A DNA stretch of 64,000 bases from Ruminococcus turbiniformis (GTDB lineage: Bacteria; Bacillota; Clostridia; Lachnospirales; Lachnospiraceae): contig NZ_JAJEQX010000001.1 of NCBI RefSeq assembly GCF_020687545.1, positions 1 to 64,000 on the forward strand, written 5' to 3'. A program made the translations under genes and the position numbers. The notes under the pieces are model-generated. The model was not told the origin of the DNA, did no database searches, and was given only the letters and a program-made list of their open reading frames with translations. Of this stretch, positions 7,964 to 17,139 are shown piece by piece. The first letter of the stretch is position 1; each line of letters starts with the position of its first letter.

Positions 7964-9512
7964 TCATATTCTCTTTAAAAATCAACAGTTTATCCCCCTG
8001 GCTGATCTTCTCGCTCTCAAGCCCGTTTACTTCCATAATTCCCTCCTCTGTCGTCAGATATTTCTTCGCAAGCGACCACAGATCCTCTCCCGGCTGTACG
8101 ATATGCCCCACGATTCCCGGCCGCTGGGATAACGCCTCCGCGTCAAGCGGCTGGAGCCTTACATCCGTAATCACATTCACCGGCACAAGCCTGCGCAGAA
8201 ATACATCGAACGCCAGCACGGCCTTGATCTCCACTGCCTCGCTGCCCGCCAGGGCGACGCTCATCTGCTCTACATGGCTTGTGAGACTGTCCGCCGTATT
8301 CTCCGGCATATCCTGAAACTCGATCAGATAGGAAAACGGCATAATCCCCTGCCAGCTCCCGTACGGCTCCGCGTCGTTTCCTCTTAAATAGAGAAATGAC
8401 AGATGAAGAATCCCCTCGACGCGAATCCCTTCTTCCGTCCGCTGCTCGCTCTCCGTCTGAATACTTCCGGTGCTGTGTATGATCTGCAGAACGTCGTCTT
8501 TTAATTCCGGCAGGGCCAGCCGCTCCACAATTCTGCATCTGGACTGATTCTGCATGAGCAGCTCTTCAAGCACCGTATCCTCTGTATCAAATGCGCACTC
8601 CTGTTCCAGAGAATACATATCGGTTAAAATCTCAGTCTCTTCCTCTTCATAGAGGTTCATCCCGAGGGAAAGCGCGGCTTCCACACCCAGAACGCGCATC
8701 TCCCCGTCCTCGTCAAGCCGGATATCGAGAATCGGGTCCTCCAGTTCGTGCCGGATATGGTAATACATGTTTTCGTTCGCACCTTCGCACGAAATTGAAC
8801 CTTCAAACGGGATGCTCTGCTCGATCCAGTCCGCCTTCTCCTCCGCGGACAGGTACATACAGAAGACAAGCAGCTCTCCCCGGATCAGAACTTCATCCGT
8901 CCCCATCCTGATATCAAGTCTGCGGATATCCATGTCTTTAAACAGAAGCTGGCCGATGCTCTCCTTTGTCCCCGGCAGATTAATCTCTTCTCTGATCCGG
9001 TATGTATCCTTTCTCGAGACAGCCAGTTTCAGCAGGTTCATCTTCTCCTTCTTCCGGCAGAGCGGGGTCTCACTGTCCACATCTTCGGTCAGCCTTTCGT
9101 CTCTTAAGCTCTCCCTCCCGATCTCCGCCTCCGCCGTGATTCTTAACGTAAGCTTCCGCGAATTGACAACAGAGACACTGAACTCGGTCCTGACGTTGCT
9201 GAGAAAGAATGTCTCATTGCCGTCGCTCTCCGCATACACCATCTCTTCAAACGGAACCGAGCCCTCCAGAGCCGCCGGACGGGGATCGCCTGAGTCAGTC
9301 ATATACAGGATCGTAAAGTACACCTTTCCCGTAATCTTAATATAGTTCTCTATCGGGCGAATCTCCTCAGCGCGAAGTCTGGCGCTTCCCTGGACAATTC
9401 TCCCCACATCTTCTTTCTGATCCGGCACATTATAGTCTTCGTCCAGATAAAACTGGTCGAAAATGCTCTTTCCTTCCTGTGTGTAATGAATCGGTTTTCT
9501 GATCAGCTCCAT
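7953..9512 (-). CDS. sipL: SipL-like spore morphogenetic protein (DUF3794 repeats plus LysM)
   Basis: A 519-residue protein with repeated SPOCS/DUF3794 domains and a C-terminal LysM motif at about residues 470-515 (GHIVQPGEDLWSLAKKYL through GDKLLIF). The same architecture is found in clostridial SipL, which recruits SpoIVA and links coat assembly to the forespore surface. I choose ATG 9512, preceded directly by GAGGAGG; an in-frame TTG at 9527 would consume that ribosome binding site. No signal peptide is visible, which fits assembly in the mother-cell cytosol. The upstream PrcB-like lipoprotein gene ends 11 bases before it, so the pair may be co-expressed in sporulation. Confidence 0.85.
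   Translation of the reverse strand: MELIRKPIHYTQEGKSIFDQFYLDEDYNVPDQKEDVGRIVQGSARLRAEEIRPIENYIKITGKVYFTILYMTDSGDPRPAALEGSVPFEEMVYAESDGNETFFLSNVRTEFSVSVVNSRKLTLRITAEAEIGRESLRDERLTEDVDSETPLCRKKEKMNLLKLAVSRKDTYRIREEINLPGTKESIGQLLFKDMDIRRLDIRMGTDEVLIRGELLVFCMYLSAEEKADWIEQSIPFEGSISCEGANENMYYHIRHELEDPILDIRLDEDGEMRVLGVEAALSLGMNLYEEEETEILTDMYSLEQECAFDTEDTVLEELLMQNQSRCRIVERLALPELKDDVLQIIHSTGSIQTESEQRTEEGIRVEGILHLSFLYLRGNDAEPYGSWQGIMPFSYLIEFQDMPENTADSLTSHVEQMSVALAGSEAVEIKAVLAFDVFLRRLVPVNVITDVRLQPLDAEALSQRPGIVGHIVQPGEDLWSLAKKYLTTEEGIMEVNGLESEKISQGDKLLIFKENMSIL
7957..7985 (-). promoter_or_regulatory. Promoter of ispE-gntR
   Basis: On the minus strand TTGATT (7980-7985) and TATACT (7957-7962) are 17 bases apart, both close to the vegetative sigma consensus. 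The promoter overlaps the last codons of the sipL-like gene. Confidence 0.6.
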
Positions 9513-9523
9513 TGCGCTCCTCC

Positions 9524-9985
9524 TCAATCAAACAAGACGTCTTTCTCAATAAATTCCATCTGCACGACCACATAAGGATACGTGGCGATCTCTTTCGTCT
9601 CCTCCCCCTTCTCGGGTCCAAGAAGGGTCGTATGTATATAAACCGCATCCGCTGTCTCGTACAGCTCTTCCACTTCCACGCTGTACCCGGTCGTCGGCTG
9701 CGCTCCATATCCCTCGGCGATGTAAAGTTTCCCCTGATCCGCATAAGTCAGACGAAACGCCCCGGTCTTCTTCTCCCCGATGAGCCGGTTCAGCTCCTCC
9801 GGCGCCGTCTCTCTCTCAAGCACCGTAAACTCAATATCTCTGATTTTCTGTGTATCCCCGTGCCGGGTGACGCATCCGGATACAAGAAACACTATTGCCA
9901 GAATCAGCATCACCGCCATATTCCGGTTTGCATGCCCTTTTCGGTTTGCACACAGCTTCCGTTTCCCATACTGCCTCCGGTTCAT
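9524..9985 (-). CDS. Lipoprotein with PrcB C-terminal-like domain
   Basis: A 153-residue predicted lipoprotein. A basic N-terminus and a hydrophobic run end in the lipobox FLVSGC, giving a lipidated cysteine near residue 37. The remaining domain resembles the PrcB_C fold: GYGAQPTTGYSVEVEEL near the middle and YPYVVVQM near the end are characteristic. In Treponema, PrcB associates with a protease, but the role in Firmicutes is not established. ATG 9985 has GGAG at a 7-base spacing; an in-frame ATG at 10003 is possible but has poor spacing. The gene precedes the sipL-like gene by 11 bases, which suggests a sporulation link (inference). Confidence 0.65.
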   Translation of the reverse strand: MNRRQYGKRKLCANRKGHANRNMAVMLILAIVFLVSGCVTRHGDTQKIRDIEFTVLERETAPEELNRLIGEKKTGAFRLTYADQGKLYIAEGYGAQPTTGYSVEVEELYETADAVYIHTTLLGPEKGEETKEIATYPYVVVQMEFIEKDVLFD

Positions 9986-10102
9986 ATCCTGTCTCCGCTG
10001 CATATTTCCCTATAATCATATGTCATCCCCTGCCTCTTTATTCTCTTCTCTTTTTCCGGTCTGCTCTCGTTGCCTCTGTCTCTTTATTCTTTCGGCTTGT
10101 GC

Positions 10103-10131
10103 TTGTATTTTATATACCGCCGCTGTATAAT
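10103..10131 (+). promoter_or_regulatory. Promoter of plsC-like gene
   Basis: TTGTAT (10103-10108) and TATAAT (10126-10131) are 17 bases apart, 122 bases before the plsC start. The divergent region 9986-10253 holds no other gene that I can support. Confidence 0.55.
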
Positions 10132-10253
10132 TTACGAGGATGCCGCTCTGCGGTACAGGCACAGAATACGGACGCATCAGTGCGGCCGTCTCTGAACACG
10201 CAGGGAACATCCGGCACTGAAACAGAAAAATACAGAGAAAATGAGGTTTTTAT

Positions 10254-10988
10254 ATGATTCGATTCGTATGTATTGTGATTTTTCTTGCACTTTACCTTAC
10301 CCTGACGATCCCCGTTCTCGCAGTGGAATGGGTCATCGGAAAATTCAACCCCTATGCCCGTGACATCAGTTCCCTCCGCATCGTGCAGTGGGCGTTCCGG
10401 CTGATTATGAAAATGGCCGGAGTAAAAGCGACTGTTATCGGCGAAGAGAACGTCCCCGACGAACCGGTTCTGTATATCGGGAACCACAGAAGCTATTTTG
10501 ACATTCTTCTGACTTACAGCAGATGCCGCCGGCTCACCGGCTATGTGGCGAAAAAAGAGATGGAGCGCTACCTGACACTCACTACATGGATGAAACGCCT
10601 CCACTGTCTCTTCCTTGACCGTTCCAATCCGAAAGAAGGACTCAAGACAATCCTTGAGGCGATCGAAGATATCAAAAACGGCATCTCGATCTGTATCTTC
10701 CCCGAAGGAACGCGCAACAAAGGGGATGAGCTCACCATGCTTCCCTTCAAAGACGGCGCGTTTAAAATCGCAACCAAAACCGGATGCGCGATTATCCCGG
10801 TCTCCATGAACAACACGGCGGAAATCTTTGAGAGCCATATGCCGTGGGTAAAAAAGACTCATGTGGTTATCGAGTACGGAAAACCGATCTACCCGGATCA
10901 GCTCGACAAAGAGACAAAGAAGCATATTGGAGATTACGTGCACAACATCATTCAGGAAACGATAAAAAAGAATGCCGAACTGGTTTAA
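10254..10988 (+). CDS. plsC: 1-acyl-sn-glycerol-3-phosphate acyltransferase
   Basis: A 244-residue membrane-bound acyltransferase that acylates lysophosphatidic acid to phosphatidic acid in phospholipid synthesis. The N-terminal hydrophobic segment (residues 1-25) anchors it. The catalytic NHRSYFD (H78-x4-D83) and the substrate-binding FPEGTRN near residue 148 are both intact, with a later PVSMNN block. Length is usual for the family. GAGG lies 8 bases before the ATG. It is a single-gene unit closed by a strong hairpin terminator at 11016-11056. Confidence 0.92.
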   Translation: MIRFVCIVIFLALYLTLTIPVLAVEWVIGKFNPYARDISSLRIVQWAFRLIMKMAGVKATVIGEENVPDEPVLYIGNHRSYFDILLTYSRCRRLTGYVAKKEMERYLTLTTWMKRLHCLFLDRSNPKEGLKTILEAIEDIKNGISICIFPEGTRNKGDELTMLPFKDGAFKIATKTGCAIIPVSMNNTAEIFESHMPWVKKTHVVIEYGKPIYPDQLDKETKKHIGDYVHNIIQETIKKNAELV

Positions 10989-11015
10989 AAAACTTTATAT
11001 TTTTTCATTGTACAG

Positions 11016-11056
11016 AAGTGCTGCCTCTCTATTTTTTAGAATGGCAGCACTTTTTT
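11016..11056 (+). terminator. Intrinsic terminator after plsC
   Basis: AAGTGCTGCC (11016-11025) pairs perfectly with GGCAGCACTT (11043-11052), and a run of six T closes the structure. Confidence 0.9.
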
Positions 11057-11116
11057 GCCTTTTCAGCAGCACGACCGGCCGTTATCTGCGGGCAGAGCCG
11101 CATTTTAAACAAAATA

Positions 11117-11145
11117 TGGAACATTCCCCCTTCTTGTGCTATAAT
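11117..11145 (+). promoter_or_regulatory. Candidate pncB promoter
   Basis: TATAAT at 11140-11145 with a weak -35 match TGGAAC at 11117-11122, spacing 17. It lies between the plsC terminator and the pncB start. Confidence 0.45.
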
Positions 11146-11211
11146 CGAAAAGAAAATCACACCCCGGAGCCGCATTCCGGCGCCGCTGGCAAATGAAAAG
11201 AGGGAACAGTT

Positions 11212-12660
11212 ATGAGCGCACAGAATCTCACCCTGCTGACAGATCTGTATGAACTGACCATGATGCAGGGCTATTTTGAAACACAGGAGAATGAGACGGT
11301 TATCTTTGACATGTTTTTCCGCGAGAATCCGAACAAAGGCGGATATTCCATCATGGCCGGACTGGATCAGGTCATAGATTATATCAAAAACCTGAATTTT
11401 TCCTATGAAGATGTAGATTATTTAAGAGGCCTGGGAATCTTCAGCGAAGATTTTCTTCATTATTTAAGCGGATTCCATTTCAGCGGAGATATTTACGCGA
11501 TCCCGGAGGGAAGCGTGATCTTTCCGAGAGAACCGCTGATCAAAGTTGTCGCGCCTATTATGGAGGCACAGCTTGTAGAGACTGCGATCCTGACAATCAT
11601 CAACCATCAGTGTCTGATCGCCACGAAAGCGTCCCGGGTTGTACATGCCGCACAGGGAAACGGCGTCATGGAATTCGGACTGCGGCGCGCTCAGGGTCCG
11701 GATGCCGGACTTTACGGTGCGAGAGCCGCGATCATCGGAGGATGCGTCGGCACTTCCAATGTTCTTGCCGGCGAGATGTTTGACGTACCGGTCCTCGGAA
11801 CTCACGCCCACAGCTGGATTATGAGTTTCAAGGACGAATACACCGCGTTTAAGGAATACGCCCGTCTTTATCCGGATGCATGTACCCTTCTCGTAGACAC
11901 TTACGACACGCTGAAATCCGGCGTTCCGAACGCCATTCGTGTGTTTACTGAGATGCGCGAGGCTGGAATCCATCCGAAGAGCTACGGCATACGTCTCGAC
12001 TCGGGCGACCTTGCATACCTCTCCAAAAAAGCCAGGAAAATGCTCGATGACGCAGGATTTACCGACGCTGTAATCGCCGCGTCAAACGACCTGGACGAAT
12101 TTCTGATCAATGACCTGAAGATTCAGGGCGCCGAGATCACATCCTGGGGTGTCGGCACGAACCTGATTACGTCCAAAGACTGCCCGTCATTCGGGGGCGT
12201 ATATAAACTGGCGGCAATCCAGAACGAAAAAGGAGAGTTCGTTCCGAAGATCAAGATCTCGGAAAATGTGGAGAAGATCACCAATCCCGGAAACAAGACG
12301 ATATACCGCATCTACGACAAAGAGACCGGAAAGATCCGCGCGGATCTCATCTGCTTTGTCGGCGAAGAGTATGACACGTCCCAGGATCTGCTTCTCTTTG
12401 ACCCCAACGCCACATGGAAGAAGACCCGGCTCGAGGGCGGAACATACACGATGAAAGAGATTTTAAAACCGGTATTTATCCGGGGCGAATGCAAATATCA
12501 GTCTCCTTCCGTGACAGAGATCGCAGAATTCTGCCGTCAGGAAAAGGAGACGCTCTGGGAAGAGACAAAACGTCTGTTCAATCCGCACAAAGTGTACGTG
12601 GATCTCTCACAGAAACTCTACGACACAAAGACTGCGCTGCTTAACAGCGTCAGCATCTGA
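11212..12660 (+). CDS. pncB: Nicotinate phosphoribosyltransferase
   Basis: A 482-residue enzyme joining nicotinate and PRPP to nicotinate mononucleotide in NAD salvage, with ATP hydrolysis. The N-terminus NLTLLTDLYELTMMQGYF, the FGLRRAQGPDAG block near residue 157 and the THAHSWIMSF segment near residue 203 (which carries the phosphorylatable histidine region) are family hallmarks. The phosphate-binding GVGTNLITS follows near residue 315. Length matches the longer Firmicutes form. Ddl follows 34 bases downstream, with its own AAGGAG, so pncB-ddl-murF may be one transcript. Confidence 0.95.
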   Translation: MSAQNLTLLTDLYELTMMQGYFETQENETVIFDMFFRENPNKGGYSIMAGLDQVIDYIKNLNFSYEDVDYLRGLGIFSEDFLHYLSGFHFSGDIYAIPEGSVIFPREPLIKVVAPIMEAQLVETAILTIINHQCLIATKASRVVHAAQGNGVMEFGLRRAQGPDAGLYGARAAIIGGCVGTSNVLAGEMFDVPVLGTHAHSWIMSFKDEYTAFKEYARLYPDACTLLVDTYDTLKSGVPNAIRVFTEMREAGIHPKSYGIRLDSGDLAYLSKKARKMLDDAGFTDAVIAASNDLDEFLINDLKIQGAEITSWGVGTNLITSKDCPSFGGVYKLAAIQNEKGEFVPKIKISENVEKITNPGNKTIYRIYDKETGKIRADLICFVGEEYDTSQDLLLFDPNATWKKTRLEGGTYTMKEILKPVFIRGECKYQSPSVTEIAEFCRQEKETLWEETKRLFNPHKVYVDLSQKLYDTKTALLNSVSI

Positions 12661-12694
12661 AAAGAAAAGTCAAATTAAAGGAGTATAAACTATT

Positions 12695-13750
12695 ATGAAA
12701 ATCATTGTACTGGCAGGGGGACTAAGCACAGAGAGAGACGTCTCTTTAGTCTCGGCTGCAGGAATATGCAGAACACTCGTTGAAAGAGGGCACGACGCCT
12801 ATCTTCTCGACGTCTATCTCGGGCTTGAGAATCCTCCGGAACATCTTGAGGATGTATTCACTCTCCCCGGCCACGGACTTGAGATCGCCGGAAACATCGG
12901 CACAGAAGAGCCGGATCTTGAGGCCGTAAAGGCTTCCCGGAAAGATCAGTCTCCGTGTTTCCTCGGACCGAATGTGATCGACCTGTGCCGCCTGGCGGAC
13001 ATTACTTTTCTCGGTCTGCACGGAGGCGAGGGCGAAAACGGAAAACTCCAGGCCACGTTTGATCTGCTCGGAATCCGCTACACAGGCCCTGATTCTCTCG
13101 GCTGCGCCGTAGCGATGGACAAAGGATTTACAAAACAGGTTTTCCAGCAGTCAGGAATCGATACTCCAGCCGGCGTGTGCCTGCACAAAAACAGCCCCGA
13201 TCACGCTCTTGCTTCCACCGGGCTTTCTCTCCCGGTCGTAATCAAGCCGTGCTCGGGCGGTTCCAGCATCGGAGTCTATATCGTAAAGACAGAGGAGGAA
13301 TACGAGACTGCGCTCAGTAACTCCTTCCGCTATGAGGATGAAGTCGTCATCGAGACATATATCAAGGGAAGGGAATTTGCCTGCGGCATTATCGACGGAG
13401 AGGCGCTTCCTCCCATCGAAATCATCCCGAAAGCCGGATTTTTCGACTATGCGAACAAATATCAGGACGGCGCCACAGAGGAAGTCTGCCCTGCGGATAT
13501 TCCTCAGGAGACGGCTGAACGTATGATGGAACTCACAGCAAAAGCCTATCACGCGCTGAAACTCAATGTGTACAGCCGCGCCGATTTTCTGCTGGATCCG
13601 GAAGGGAACCTTTACTGTCTGGAGATGAACACCCTCCCCGGCATGACAGCCGCCAGCCTTCTTCCGAAGGAGGCCGCAGTCGTTGGAATTGAATACGGTG
13701 AGCTCTGTGAGCTCATCATCCGCAAGTCACTGGAAGCCAGATATTCATAA
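12695..13750 (+). CDS. ddl: D-alanine--D-alanine ligase
   Basis: A 351-residue ATP-grasp ligase that makes the D-Ala-D-Ala dipeptide for peptidoglycan. The N-terminal LAGGLSTERDVSLVSA corresponds to the family start; HGGEGENGKLQ near residue 109 and the ATP-binding CSGGSSIGVYIVK near residue 185 follow. EMNTLPGMT near residue 309 supplies metal and product contacts. Length is normal. MurF, which consumes the product, starts 20 bases downstream, so the pair forms a functional unit. Confidence 0.95.
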   Translation: MKIIVLAGGLSTERDVSLVSAAGICRTLVERGHDAYLLDVYLGLENPPEHLEDVFTLPGHGLEIAGNIGTEEPDLEAVKASRKDQSPCFLGPNVIDLCRLADITFLGLHGGEGENGKLQATFDLLGIRYTGPDSLGCAVAMDKGFTKQVFQQSGIDTPAGVCLHKNSPDHALASTGLSLPVVIKPCSGGSSIGVYIVKTEEEYETALSNSFRYEDEVVIETYIKGREFACGIIDGEALPPIEIIPKAGFFDYANKYQDGATEEVCPADIPQETAERMMELTAKAYHALKLNVYSRADFLLDPEGNLYCLEMNTLPGMTAASLLPKEAAVVGIEYGELCELIIRKSLEARYS

Positions 13751-13770
13751 AGCAGAAAGGAACCGTTTCT

Positions 13771-15150
13771 ATGAAACACATGTCACTTCGCGAGATCGCC
13801 GCTGCGTGCGGCGGCACATACCACGGCGATGACGCCTCCGCGGGAAAAGAAGTTTCCTGCGTTGTCATCGACAGCCGGAAAATCGAAAAAGACGGGCTGT
13901 TCGTCGCCATCAGGGGCGCCCGCGTAGACGGGCATACATTCATCCCCCAGGTGATGGAAAAAGGCGCGCTCTGCGCGGTATCGGAGCAGGACTTAGGCGT
14001 CACGCCATACCCGTATATCCTCGTCTCCTCCTGCGAACAGGCGCTCAAAGACATTGCAGAGCACTACCGCAGAGCACTTGATATCAAAGTGGTCGGCATC
14101 TCCGGAAGCGTAGGGAAGACGAGCACAAAGGAGATGATTGCCTCCGTGCTCGGCCAGAAGTACCGTGTTCTGAAAACCGCAGGAAACTTCAACAATGAGA
14201 TCGGCCTTCCTCTGACGGTCTTCAACCTGAGAGAGGAACACGAGATCGCTGTCCTGGAAATGGGGATCAGCCACTTCGGAGAGATGACGCGGCTTGCAAA
14301 AGTTGCCCGCCCGGACATCTGTGTGATCACAAACATCGGCGTCGCGCATATCGAGAGTCTCGGTTCAAGAGACGGGATCTTAAAGGCGAAGACAGAGATG
14401 TTTGCCTATATGAATCCCGGCGGTACAATCATCCTGAACGGAGACGATGACAAACTGCGCGGATTTACACCGGAAAACGGAGTCCGTCCGGTTCTGTTCG
14501 GACTGGATGAGTCCTGTGCTTTCCGCGCGGAAAACATCGTAAGCAGAGGATTAAAAGGAACGGACGCAGAATTTGTCACTCCAGCCTCCAGGTTCCGGGC
14601 GCACATCAGCATTCCCGGAAGCCATATGGTCCACAACGCTCTTGCCGGAATCGCCGTCGGCTATGCCCTCGGAATGACGGATGAGCAGATCGCCGCAGGA
14701 ATCGAGGCCAACGTACCGATCGCCGGGCGCAACAATCTGATCGAAGGTTCCCGCTACACAGTGATCGACGACTGTTACAACGCCAATCCGGCATCCATGA
14801 AGGCATCCCTCGACGTTCTCGCCTGTGCGGACACAAGAACCGCCGCCATACTCGGAGATATGTTTGAACTCGGAGATAAGGAAAAAGAGATGCACTACAA
14901 TACCGGAGTCCACGCTGCACAGGCAGGAATTGATACCGTAATCTGCATTGGCGCTCTGGCAGAAGAGATCGCACGGGGCGCGAGGGAAACCGCGGAAAAG
15001 GAACACCTGGGGACAGACGTCCGCCACTATGCGGATAAGGCGGCCTTTTTCGCTGATATGGAGAATGTATTAAAGGAAAAAGACACGATTCTCGTCAAAG
15101 CCTCCCACGGAATGGAATTTCCCGAAATTGTGGAACGACTCACAAAATAG
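13771..15150 (+). CDS. murF: UDP-N-acetylmuramoyl-tripeptide--D-alanyl-D-alanine ligase
   Basis: A 459-residue Mur ligase adding D-Ala-D-Ala to the UDP-MurNAc-tripeptide, the last cytosolic step of peptidoglycan precursor assembly. The N-terminal substrate domain has SRKIEKDGLFVAIRGARVDGH; the ATP loop GISGSVGKTSTKE is near residue 111; the central domain has NFNNEIGLPLT and ITNIGVAHIESLGS; the C-terminal domain holds DDCYNANPASMKASLD and LGDMFELG. AAGGAA precedes the ATG. It is placed directly after ddl, with a HAD phosphatase 36 bases behind it. Confidence 0.96.
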   Translation: MKHMSLREIAAACGGTYHGDDASAGKEVSCVVIDSRKIEKDGLFVAIRGARVDGHTFIPQVMEKGALCAVSEQDLGVTPYPYILVSSCEQALKDIAEHYRRALDIKVVGISGSVGKTSTKEMIASVLGQKYRVLKTAGNFNNEIGLPLTVFNLREEHEIAVLEMGISHFGEMTRLAKVARPDICVITNIGVAHIESLGSRDGILKAKTEMFAYMNPGGTIILNGDDDKLRGFTPENGVRPVLFGLDESCAFRAENIVSRGLKGTDAEFVTPASRFRAHISIPGSHMVHNALAGIAVGYALGMTDEQIAAGIEANVPIAGRNNLIEGSRYTVIDDCYNANPASMKASLDVLACADTRTAAILGDMFELGDKEKEMHYNTGVHAAQAGIDTVICIGALAEEIARGARETAEKEHLGTDVRHYADKAAFFADMENVLKEKDTILVKASHGMEFPEIVERLTK

Positions 15151-15186
15151 GGCTCAGCGAAACAATATAAATTAAGGAATTTTGCT

Positions 15187-15996
15187 ATGAACTATCAGAT
15201 GCTTGTGCTTGATCTGGACGGCACACTGACCAATTCCAGAAAAGAAATCACTCCCGCGACAAAGCAGGGGCTTATGGAGATCCAGGAAGCCGGAAAAATC
15301 CTTGTGCTCGCAAGCGGCCGGCCTATCAACGGGGTCGCTCCGCTTGCCGCCCAGCTTCACATGGAGCGGTACGGCGGATATATGCTCTCGTTCAACGGCG
15401 CCCGGATCACAAAGTGTTCCACCGGCGAACTCATATATAACCGTACGATTCCGCCCGAGACGATCCGTCCGATCTGGGAGTATTTCAGAGAATTCCCCGG
15501 GCTGGATGTCATCTCATACACAGATACCTGCATTCTCTCCGGCATCTGTCCGAATCAGTATGTGGAAATTGAGTCGGGAATCAATAAAATGGACGTGATC
15601 TCTGTAGATGACTTCCCCGCCGCCCTTGATTTTCCGGTCAACAAACTGCTTGGCGCCGGTGAGCCTGAGCTTCTGGAAAAACTGATCCCGATTCTGAAAG
15701 AGAAGTATCACGGTCTCCTCAGCATCTACCGGTCTGAGCCGTATTTTCTCGAAATTATGCCGCAGCATGTCGACAAAGCGCTCTCCCTTCAGAAGCTTCT
15801 GAACAGTATGGGGCTCACTGCGGAAGAGATGATCTGCTGCGGGGACGGATTCAATGATCTGACCATGATCGAATATGCAGGTCTGGGCGTCGCCATGGGA
15901 AACGCCCAGCCGCTGATTAAAGATTCTGCGGATTATATCACTGCCTCTAATGATGAGGACGGAATCCTTCAGGTTATCAATCATTTTATGCGTTAA
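15187..15996 (+). CDS. Cof-type HAD-superfamily phosphatase
   Basis: A 269-residue Cof/YidA-type phosphatase. Motif I is LDLDGTLTNS at residues 8-17, the SGRP motif is near residue 43, and motif IV, CCGDGFNDLTMI, is near residue 219; the C2 cap lies between. It resembles the sugar-phosphatase branch, but the substrate is not determinable. The gene trails ddl-murF by 36 bases and ends at a strong bidirectional hairpin. It differs in sequence from the HAD gene at 46-900, so the two are not a recent duplication. Confidence 0.92.
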   Translation: MNYQMLVLDLDGTLTNSRKEITPATKQGLMEIQEAGKILVLASGRPINGVAPLAAQLHMERYGGYMLSFNGARITKCSTGELIYNRTIPPETIRPIWEYFREFPGLDVISYTDTCILSGICPNQYVEIESGINKMDVISVDDFPAALDFPVNKLLGAGEPELLEKLIPILKEKYHGLLSIYRSEPYFLEIMPQHVDKALSLQKLLNSMGLTAEEMICCGDGFNDLTMIEYAGLGVAMGNAQPLIKDSADYITASNDEDGILQVINHFMR

Positions 15997-15997
15997 A

Positions 15998-16042
15998 ACG
16001 GGCCTTTGTGCCGGACACACGTCCGCCGGCACAAAGGCCCGT
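15998..16042. terminator. Bidirectional terminator between HAD gene and aroE
   Basis: A perfect 17-base inverted repeat (15998-16014 with 16026-16042) with an 11-base loop. A short T-run follows on both strands (CTTTTC on plus, TTTT on minus). It separates two convergent genes. Confidence 0.9.
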
Positions 16043-16065
16043 GGCTTTTCTATGATCAGCAGTGA

Positions 16066-16938
16066 TCAGAAGAACCGCTCTTCCACTTCCCTGACAGGCA
16101 TCTCCTGTCCTGTATAGAGCCGGAACGCCTCCACGCCCTGCCAGAGAAGCATTCCGCTTCCGCCGATGGCTGCACGGCATCCCGCTTCTTTCGCTTTGCG
16201 GACAAGGAGTGTCTCCTTCGGATTGTAGACTACGTCGGCCACCGCAAGCTCCGGGCGAAGGAACTCAGCGGGCACCGGGGTAACGTCCTCCATGGGGCTC
16301 ATTCCCGCACGGGTCGCGTTGATCAGGACGTCGCTCCGGGCGATCACATCTCCGAGAAGTTCGGTGTTGTCCAGATCATCAATCCAGACCTTCCCGATTC
16401 CCGGCACCGCCTTTCTGATCTTCTCAACCGTCTTTTCCCCGTTTGCGTAGAACTCGTCTTTCCTGTTGAAGATTGCGATCTCCTCCACACCGTCGAGAGC
16501 CGCCTGCACCGCGATCGCCGTCGCAGCGCCGCCTGTGCCCAGGAGCACGATTTTCTGCCCCTTGATCTCCACTCCGTGCTCTTTTAAATTGCGCACGAAT
16601 CCCACACCGTCCGTAATATGTCCGGTCAGGGAGCCGTCCTCTTCCACAACGACCGTGTTGCACGCGCCGACCAGCTCGGCTGCCGGAGAAAGCCGGTCCA
16701 CCAGACCCGCCACCGCCGTCTTGCACGGCATCGTCACGTTGAATCCGCCCGCATTGAGCGTCTTCAGTGCATCCACCGCCTCTTTCGTCTTCTCAAGGGG
16801 CACGTCAAACGCCAGATAAGCGGCGTCAATCCCAAGTTTCTCAAAACTGTAATTATACATAGCCGGAGATCCTGAATGCCCTACCGGGGATCCGATCAGC
16901 GCGTAAAGTCTTGTGTGTCCTGTAATTCTTGCTTCCAT
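16066..16938 (-). CDS. aroE: Shikimate dehydrogenase
   Basis: A 290-residue NADPH-dependent dehydrogenase reducing 3-dehydroshikimate to shikimate. The shikimate-binding SPVGHSGSPAMYN is at about residues 17-29, the catalytic lysine is in GGFNVTMPCKTAV near residue 71, and the nucleotide loop LLGTGGAATA is near residue 132. Length is normal. AGGAGGAAAG precedes the ATG. The DNA is interesting only for its isolation: no other aromatic pathway gene is adjacent. Quinate dehydrogenase activity cannot be excluded from sequence. Confidence 0.94.
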   Translation of the reverse strand: MEARITGHTRLYALIGSPVGHSGSPAMYNYSFEKLGIDAAYLAFDVPLEKTKEAVDALKTLNAGGFNVTMPCKTAVAGLVDRLSPAAELVGACNTVVVEEDGSLTGHITDGVGFVRNLKEHGVEIKGQKIVLLGTGGAATAIAVQAALDGVEEIAIFNRKDEFYANGEKTVEKIRKAVPGIGKVWIDDLDNTELLGDVIARSDVLINATRAGMSPMEDVTPVPAEFLRPELAVADVVYNPKETLLVRKAKEAGCRAAIGGSGMLLWQGVEAFRLYTGQEMPVREVEERFF

Positions 16939-17139
16939 TTCTGCTTTCCTCCTGAGTCTGTTTCTGGAAAAGCGGACATGTCACCGCTTTGCTTCGTTCA
17001 GTATAACACAGTCAGGCTCTCACTTCAACACTTTAACGCGTCAATATGTGCAGCTTTCTTCCACGTCATCCCCCTGCTGCCAGGCCATTTCTTCCGCCGT
17101 CACACCGTTTTTTTCGTTGTCACGCCATTCCTGCCGCCA

